Positions 5,979 to 9,903 of a stretch of 9,903 bases of DNA are shown here, piece after piece. Every line of letters begins with the position of its first letter. Within the stretch, counting starts at the first letter, position 1. The position numbers and the translations under genes are program-made. The notes under the pieces were generated by a model. The model had not been told where the DNA came from, made no database searches, and worked only from the letters and a program-made list of their open reading frames with translations. This DNA is from Thermofilaceae archaeon (GTDB lineage Archaea > Thermoproteota > Thermoprotei > Thermofilales > B69-G16): contig JALURF010000128.1 of the NCBI GenBank assembly GCA_027017165.1, positions 1 through 9,903 on the forward strand. The letters run 5' to 3'.

Positions 5979-6312
5979 ATGGAGATTCCAAGCGTTATCG
6001 AATTAATAAGCTATAGTACCTAGCTTAGAGTGTTACGTGTACACGAGGATTTTAAAGGTGACAGAAAGAGGTTTGGTTAAAGTGGAAGAGCGGGGTAAAG
6101 AAGGAATTATCTACTCGATGCCAAGAGAGAAGAGAGACTAAAAATATCGCAGAACTTCCTAAAGGTACACTGAAAAAATTTGATAATAGGAATATTTAGA
6201 CAATCTCCGATTATTCAAACAATATTGTGATAATGCGCCTTTGAAATTATTCTACTTAAACCGCATATATGAGATTGCTAAAATTAAAGCTGACGCTCGG
6301 CGAAAAGACTAG
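5979..6312 (+). pseudogene. Decayed winged-helix regulator gene (remnant)
   Basis: No intact gene exists here, but pieces of protein-like sequence follow one another in the same orientation in shifting frames. An ATG at 5979 opens MEIPSVIELISYST, then a stop at 6021. In another frame, codons ending at the TAA at 6139-6141 read RILKVTERGLVKVEERGKEG followed by IIYSMPREKRD; this is the wing and recognition-helix pattern of archaeal winged-helix regulators (L-x-x-L-x-x-R-G-L-V-K). After frame changes come NIAELPKGTLKKFDNRNI (to 6199) and a last 40-codon open piece (6190-6312) rich in K, R and L. The wing-like and last pieces share one frame, but stops lie between them. I infer a small regulator inactivated by at least two frameshifts, stops and perhaps a deletion of the first helices. 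Chance similarity cannot be excluded for the last part. Confidence 0.45.
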
Positions 6313-6330
6313 GGAGTAGCCAAGTGGTAA
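6311..6330 (+). other. tRNA 5'-end-like fragment
   Basis: AGGGAGTAGCCAAGTGGTAA resembles the 5' end of a tRNA. GGGAG would be acceptor-stem bases, TA would be positions 8-9, and GCCAAGTGGTAA has the D-stem and D-loop pattern with its GG. After GGTAA the match stops: no complementary D-stem strand, anticodon arm or T arm follows. It could be a truncated tRNA copy, as left by integration or recombination, or chance. Confidence 0.25.
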
Positions 6331-6345
6331 CTAAGTTTTTAATAC

Positions 6346-6365
6346 AAAAAATAGCTTAAAAAGCT
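6346..6365 (-). terminator. Hairpin plus T-tract terminator of the GAPDH gene
   Basis: Read on the minus strand, AGCTT (6365-6361) and AAGCT (6357-6353) pair across a 3-nt loop, and a run of six T follows immediately (6351-6346). A further T-poor/T-rich stretch lies beyond. It begins 26 bases after the GAPDH stop. The stem is only five pairs, so the T-run may do most of the work, as is usual for archaeal termination. Confidence 0.55.
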
Positions 6366-6390
6366 GAGAAACTTAATTTTGTAGCTATTT

Positions 6391-7407
6391 TTAAAGTCCT
6401 TTTTCTGCTATGTACTTCATTAAGTCTACTAGTCTGCAGCTGAACCCCCATTCGTTGTCGTACCAAGCGAAGACCTTAACCATATTACCTATAGCGTTAG
6501 TACTAAGGCCGTCAACTATTGCTGAGTGAGGATTGCCTATTATATCGATAGATACTATAGGCTCTTCGGTATACTCGAGTATTCCTTTGAGATTCCCTTC
6601 AGCGGCTTTTTTGAAAGCTTCGTTTACCTCTTTCTTAGTTACTTCTTTTTCAAGTTCAGCTACTAAATCGACTATCGAGCCATCAGCGACAGGAACTCTT
6701 AGCGCTACGCCGTCAAGCCGTCCTTTAAGTTCCGGTATTACAAGGCCTATGGCTTTAGCCGCTCCCGTAGTCGTCGGAATTATCGATAGTGTGGCCGCGC
6801 GTGCTCTTCTGAAGTCTCTGTGAACTAGGTCTAGTAATCTTTGATCATTCGTATAGGCGTGCGTCGTGGTCATGAAGCCTTTAACGAATCCGAAATTCTC
6901 GTAAAGCACTTTTACCACGGGAGCTAAGGCGTTGGTTGTACAGGAGGCGTTGGATATTATGTAGTGTTTCTCCGGGTCATAGAGCTCGTGGTTTACCCCC
7001 ATGACAACAGTTATATCCGGTTCTTTTGCAGGCGCTGAAATTATCACTCTTTTAGCTCCGGCTTCTAAATGCTTAGACGCGCTCTGGCGATCTCTAAACC
7101 TTCCGGTGGATTCTAAAACTATGTCTATTCCGAGCTCCTTCCAGGGGAGTTTGGCGGGATCGGGTATTTGGAAAGCCTTTATTTCATGACCATCGACTAT
7201 TATCGCGTTTTCCTTCCACGAGATTTCGTTTTTTAGAATTCCGTGTACTGAGTCGTATTTTAATAAGTACGCCAGCATATTTGGAGGCGCTAGGTCGTTT
7301 ACAGCCACAATTTCAAACTTCTTCATGAACTCAGGGTCTTTGAGGGCTGCTCTGTAGAATATTCTTCCTATTCTCCCAAATCCGTTAATAGCTACTTTGA
7401 TACTCAT
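6391..7407 (-). CDS. gap: Glyceraldehyde-3-phosphate dehydrogenase, bacterial-type (class I)
   Basis: This enzyme oxidises and phosphorylates glyceraldehyde 3-phosphate to 1,3-bisphosphoglycerate with NAD(P), the substrate of PGK. The 338-residue protein matches the bacterial/eukaryotic class along its whole length. It has the Rossmann start VAINGFGRIGR (5-15), VNDL with D38 and LLKYDSVHG (48-56). SNASCTTN carries the nucleophile C156, and TTTHAYTNDQ carries the base H183. RRARAATLSIIPTTTGAAKA, LRVPVADGS and WYDNEWGFSCRLVDL complete the set. Typical archaeal GAPDH is a divergent class without these blocks. D38 equals the Asp that favours NAD. The following Leu-Pro pair of NAD enzymes is Leu194-Val195 here, so cofactor preference is uncertain, probably NAD. 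The ATG gives the normal N-terminus. It has its own likely promoter in the 59-bp gap and a terminator hairpin. Confidence 0.95.
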   Translation of the reverse strand: MSIKVAINGFGRIGRIFYRAALKDPEFMKKFEIVAVNDLAPPNMLAYLLKYDSVHGILKNEISWKENAIIVDGHEIKAFQIPDPAKLPWKELGIDIVLESTGRFRDRQSASKHLEAGAKRVIISAPAKEPDITVVMGVNHELYDPEKHYIISNASCTTNALAPVVKVLYENFGFVKGFMTTTHAYTNDQRLLDLVHRDFRRARAATLSIIPTTTGAAKAIGLVIPELKGRLDGVALRVPVADGSIVDLVAELEKEVTKKEVNEAFKKAAEGNLKGILEYTEEPIVSIDIIGNPHSAIVDGLSTNAIGNMVKVFAWYDNEWGFSCRLVDLMKYIAEKGL

Positions 7408-7448
7408 ATTCTCGACCTTTGGCGTTTCTATTAGGGAGAAGCGTATCT

Positions 7449-7458
7449 AATATTTTTT
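7449..7458 (-). promoter_or_regulatory. TATA-like box upstream of GAPDH
   Basis: On the minus strand the 59-bp gap after the radical SAM gene contains AAAAAATATT. Its centre is about 46 nt from the ATG, which predicts a leader near 20 nt with a weak AAAGGT close to the start. GAPDH could therefore be transcribed apart from the upstream cluster. Tentative. Confidence 0.4.
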
Positions 7459-7466
7459 ATGGAAAT

Positions 7467-8663
7467 CTATAAGTGTACTATCTTTATCTTTTTGCGATAA
7501 ATGCTTTCGAGAACTTTAATTAATACTCTTTTTCTAGAGATCTTACTTCTTTTTTTACTTAAGTAAATTTTGATAGTATGTCTCTCTATTTTCACTTCGT
7601 TAGGCTCAATTCCCAATATCCTTTTAAAAGATCTAGTAAATTCCCCTTCCTCTACGACTATTTCTATATTTGCACAATTTACAGGACAGCTCGTGCAGAA
7701 AGATTTGCTTAGAAAACAGAGCCCCGCACAGGGTATCCTCTTACCTAAGGTTAGCATTATGTTGAATGTGTTGGCGCAACAAGCTGAGAAAAATGGTGTT
7801 AAACCTATCTTTTTAGCTATTTTAAGTAATTCCTCCTTTAAATCTCTAGTAAAAACTTCTACTTGTCCCTTAAGAATTCTCCTTCTCGCTCTTTTTAATA
7901 TTTCAGAATCAGAAAAGCCTGCCTGTTTAAGATTATGTAAAATTCTTTTTGAAACTCTAAATCCGCCTATTATAACACCGACCGCTCCTCTATTTTTAGC
8001 CTCAACGAATATTTCTTCAGCTTCATCGATATTTATCCCGGGAATTGCAGGCCGAAAGAACAGAACAGGGTATAAACCACTATTCCTTAAATTCTCGATA
8101 GTTTCAAACCTTTTAAATGGGGTAGGCGCCGCTGATTCCAGCGTTTTAAAGTACTTAACTGTAATAATAGTGACTAGTATATTAAGCGGATATTTCTTAA
8201 ATATCGCTAGACGCTCTACATCGTTTTCTTTTAGAAAAGCCTTGGTCGATGCTTGTATCGGGTTCTGTAAATTTTGTGCTATCCCATCTATATATTCTAG
8301 CGTTTTTTCAAAGCCTATAGGATGGTATGGCTCTCCTACACTTCCGAAAGCAAGATAGGTGCCTATTAAACTTGGATAAAAATAGGGATTAGATAGAAGA
8401 GCGTAGAGCAATTCTTCTTTATTTAATCCATAGGGCTTGGGTATTGTATTGCTGAAACCCATATCTGGTATATAGCAATACGAACAAGCGTAAGAACAGC
8501 CTATAACGCTGTGAACAGTTAAGCCACAAGGCCTTGGTTTTCTCTTAGCATGGAAGTCATTAAGGGCTTTAGCTATCGATTCTTTCCCCAATTTCTTACC
8601 AAGTTCTTCTCTCAACAATACCTTTTTTACGTATAAGTCGCTTAGACTTACTCGAATTTTCAT
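7467..8663 (-). CDS. Radical SAM protein, SplB-like, with a C-terminal cysteine cluster
   Basis: Radical SAM enzymes use a 4Fe-4S cluster to cleave S-adenosylmethionine and start radical chemistry. The cluster motif is C56-x3-C60-x2-C63 (GCSYACSYCY), preceded by KPRPCGLTVHSV. This arrangement, with GSVGEPYHP at 107-115 (a GxxxEP-type SAM-site block) and FRPAIPGIN at 203-211, resembles the SplB/COG1533 group that includes spore photoproduct lyase. Substrate is unknown. Seven cysteines lie between 295 and 330 (295, 296, 312, 316, 323, 326, 330), which suggests an auxiliary iron-sulfur cluster. The last ~65 residues are very basic (KKRSKISRKR), possibly nucleic-acid binding. Its ATG overlaps the stop of the KaiC-like gene as ATGA, so the two are translationally coupled. 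A DNA or RNA modification role is inference only. At 398 residues it appears intact. Confidence 0.82.
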   Translation of the reverse strand: MKIRVSLSDLYVKKVLLREELGKKLGKESIAKALNDFHAKRKPRPCGLTVHSVIGCSYACSYCYIPDMGFSNTIPKPYGLNKEELLYALLSNPYFYPSLIGTYLAFGSVGEPYHPIGFEKTLEYIDGIAQNLQNPIQASTKAFLKENDVERLAIFKKYPLNILVTIITVKYFKTLESAAPTPFKRFETIENLRNSGLYPVLFFRPAIPGINIDEAEEIFVEAKNRGAVGVIIGGFRVSKRILHNLKQAGFSDSEILKRARRRILKGQVEVFTRDLKEELLKIAKKIGLTPFFSACCANTFNIMLTLGKRIPCAGLCFLSKSFCTSCPVNCANIEIVVEEGEFTRSFKRILGIEPNEVKIERHTIKIYLSKKRSKISRKRVLIKVLESIYRKKIKIVHL

Positions 8664-9454
8664 GGTATTTCTTGCTCTTTTAGTTTTCTAGCATTAATGA
8701 TTTTCTGCTTTATGTGCTCAGGTAGTGCTATATCTTCTTTACGATAAATTGTAGGCTTTTTAACTACGATGCCTTTTCCATTTACTATATCTATTTCGTA
8801 CATTCTGAGATCATGAGGGGTTTGACGCATTTTTTCTATAAGAACATATCTCTTTAATATGCCGCCTCTAACAGCTTTTCTAAATCTTATAATTCCATCG
8901 GCTATGTGTTCTATACCAAAACCGAAAGCTTCTGATGTGCTGATAGCGTATTGGGAAGTTGCTAGTATTGTGAAGTCCCATTGGGTTAGCACTTTTTTGA
9001 TAAAATAGGAATACTTTCTCGCTACAGCTGGCTTATCCAGCCAAAACGCTGATAAACTATCAATTATCAATCTAACATGGCCGTGGCCCAGCTTCTTCTT
9101 AACTTCTATAACTTTTCTAACCAATTCTTCGGGGTCTAGAGATATGAGTGAAAGAGGGTCGTCTCTTTTTCTCATAAGCGCGTCTATTATTACCAAGTCG
9201 CCGCTTTTTACCGCTTGTGAAAAATTAAAGTTAAACTGTTCTGCCTGTCTTATAATAGACTCTCTGCTCTCCTCTGTCGTTACGAATATCCCCCTCTCCC
9301 CCCTCTTCAATCCTGCGTCTATAAAGTGTAGACAAAATATGGTCTTGCCACAGCCGGGTTCGCCTACTACAGCTACTAGGAAGCCTCGGGGAATTCCTCC
9401 AAAAAGCATTTTATCTATTTCCCTGATTCCCGTTGATAGCCTTATAATCGGCAT
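8660..9454 (-). CDS. Single-domain KaiC/RadA-like ATPase
   Basis: This 264-residue protein belongs to the archaeal KaiC-like branch of RecA-type ATPases, with one ATPase domain instead of the two of cyanobacterial KaiC. It opens with the family's LSTGIREIDKMLFGGIPRG (6-24). It then has Walker A GEPGCGKT (31-38), TTEES (59-63) with the paired catalytic glutamates, and Walker B LIIDSLSAFW (129-138). ATSQYAIS (about 165-172) follows. The C-terminal 40 residues are charged and look tail-like. Archaeal relatives are linked to signalling, motility regulation and other switch roles; none is shown here. The ATG is fixed by a GGTGA site four bases upstream. It follows the 118-aa gene after ten bases and overlaps the radical SAM gene by four, so ATPase and radical enzyme are probably made together. 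Confidence 0.9.
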   Translation of the reverse strand: MPIIRLSTGIREIDKMLFGGIPRGFLVAVVGEPGCGKTIFCLHFIDAGLKRGERGIFVTTEESRESIIRQAEQFNFNFSQAVKSGDLVIIDALMRKRDDPLSLISLDPEELVRKVIEVKKKLGHGHVRLIIDSLSAFWLDKPAVARKYSYFIKKVLTQWDFTILATSQYAISTSEAFGFGIEHIADGIIRFRKAVRGGILKRYVLIEKMRQTPHDLRMYEIDIVNGKGIVVKKPTIYRKEDIALPEHIKQKIINARKLKEQEIP

Positions 9455-9458
9455 TTCT

Positions 9459-9463
9459 TCACC
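9459..9463 (-). promoter_or_regulatory. Ribosome-binding site of the KaiC-like gene
   Basis: On the minus strand GGTGA lies four bases before the ATG at 9454, inside the 10-bp gap after the preceding gene. It has the same spacing as the three plus-strand sites. Confidence 0.75.
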
Positions 9464-9464
9464 G

Positions 9465-9821
9465 CTAACTATATTTTATCTCTGCTTCGAGAATAAGGTA
9501 ACGGTTAAGAGAAGGTATCAGAGTAAAACTCCTGTCATAGCTGGGGCGTATTATTTCAGCTTCAATCTTAGATTTAACCAATAGTTTATAGAGTTTAAGC
9601 GCTACTTCTAGGATTGTTTTTTCGAGTTTCCATTTTTTCGAAAAACATGGATATATCACTACTTGCTTACCGCGTAGGTTCTCCTTCACGAAGCTAACCA
9701 AGTTTTTTAGAGAAATACCGTGAGGACTTTCCCCCTTATAGATGAAGATCACAATAGCGTTCTCAAAAACCTTTTCTTTAAGAACGAATTTCTCGGATGA
9801 AATTATCTGAATTTTAATCAA
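9465..9821 (-). CDS. 118-aa protein of unknown function, faintly like the archaeal ThrRS editing domain
   Basis: I do not securely recognise this protein. It is basic, soluble, and alternates strands and helices: MIKIQIIS, NAIVIFIYKG (21-30), a helix SLKNLVSFVKENL, KQVVIYPCF, a long helix LEKTILEVALKLYKLLVKS, then IEAEIIRPSYDRSFTLIPSLNR. The order of a V-V-x-Y-P strand, a long helix, and then R-x-P-x5-F-x-x recalls the D-aminoacyl-tRNA-deacylase-like N-terminal editing domain of archaeal threonyl-tRNA synthetase. It is shorter (118 versus about 140 residues), lacks the family's C-terminal block and has Arg where a Lys is expected. The start is TTG, overlapping the preceding gene by 8 nt, with GAGGG six bases upstream. 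Its stop is ten bases before the KaiC-like ATG, so it belongs to the same operon. Confidence 0.7.
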   Translation of the reverse strand: MIKIQIISSEKFVLKEKVFENAIVIFIYKGESPHGISLKNLVSFVKENLRGKQVVIYPCFSKKWKLEKTILEVALKLYKLLVKSKIEAEIIRPSYDRSFTLIPSLNRYLILEAEIKYS

Positions 9822-9903
9822 TTTCAGCCCTCGACAAACGAATTCTATAACCCTGTTTCTCTATAAAATCTACTACTTCTTTAAAACCAGGTATCGATTG
9901 AGC
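9814..9903 (-). CDS. C-terminal end of an unidentified gene (cut by window edge)
   Basis: The minus strand is open from the right window edge through 29 codons to a TAA at 9816-9814; no start is inside the window. The piece reads AQSIPGFKEVVDFIEKQGYR and then IRLSRAEID: a helix, then a short strand of the kind that ends many alpha/beta enzymes. I cannot assign a family from it. The support is that it has a coding-like residue pattern, lies in line with the operon, and overlaps the TTG start of the next gene by 8 nt, which is typical of coupled archaeal genes. Confidence 0.55.
   Translation of the reverse strand, partial: AQSIPGFKEVVDFIEKQGYRIRLSRAEID

Noticed and set aside
5776..5991. 71-codon minus-strand open frame across the intergenic region
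   Set aside because: It overlaps the start of the XRE regulator in another frame, is antisense to the candidate sRNA, and has no coding-like residue pattern.
7570..8358. Long plus-strand open frame antisense to the radical SAM gene
   Set aside because: It lies wholly opposite a gene with clear catalytic motifs, has a Ser/Leu/Ile-rich composition without recognisable blocks, and no promoter or ribosome site.
9144..9584. Plus-strand open frame antisense to the KaiC-like gene
   Set aside because: It is opposite the Walker A region of a well-supported gene; its sequence shows no family motif and no initiation signal.
1..9903. CRISPR arrays, insertion sequences, complete tRNA or rRNA genes
   Set aside because: No regularly spaced repeats, transposase motifs, terminal inverted repeats or complete cloverleaf sequences were found by eye.

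Overview
The window reads as a gene-dense archaeal chromosome segment, probably from a thermophilic or at least deeply branching archaeon (inference). The archaeal signs are TATA-like boxes about 25 nt from start codons, several probably leaderless genes, a recurrent GGTGA ribosome-binding site, frequent TTG/GTG starts, a PAC2-family proteasome chaperone, an archaeal-type phosphoglycerate kinase, a single-domain KaiC-like ATPase and a candidate C/D box guide RNA. Overall composition is A+T-rich. I cannot name the genus from sequence alone.

Layout. (1) At the left edge a minus-strand pair holds a zinc-ribbon protein followed by the start of deoC (deoxyribose-phosphate aldolase). (2) A 51-bp divergent promoter separates this pair from a plus-strand carbamate kinase. 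The kinase converges, with overlapping stop codons, on a minus-strand Ntn-hydrolase asparaginase/isoaspartyl peptidase. (3) A second compact divergent promoter drives pgk, followed tightly by a PAC2 proteasome-assembly chaperone and a small heat-shock protein of the Hsp20 family. (4) An XRE-type regulator converges on that operon with one base between the stops. (5) The only long stretch without an intact gene (5804-6390) holds a candidate C/D box sRNA with its own TATA box, what looks like a decayed winged-helix regulator gene, a short tRNA 5'-end-like scrap and a hairpin-plus-T-tract terminator for the next gene. (6) On the minus strand lies a bacterial-type (class I) glyceraldehyde-3-phosphate dehydrogenase. 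Upstream of it is a tightly coupled cluster, in transcription order: the end of an unidentified gene, a 118-aa protein, a KaiC-like ATPase and a radical SAM enzyme.

How the genes may fit together. DeoC yields glyceraldehyde 3-phosphate, which GAPDH and PGK carry through the lower glycolytic trunk with ATP gain. Carbamate kinase can make ATP from carbamoyl phosphate, and the asparaginase-type enzyme releases ammonia or recycles isoaspartyl peptides. The pgk operon also carries two proteostasis genes (PAC2 with a C-terminal HbYX-like tail, and Hsp20). The KaiC-radical SAM pair is translationally coupled and of unknown function. No CRISPR array, insertion sequence, complete tRNA or rRNA gene was seen.
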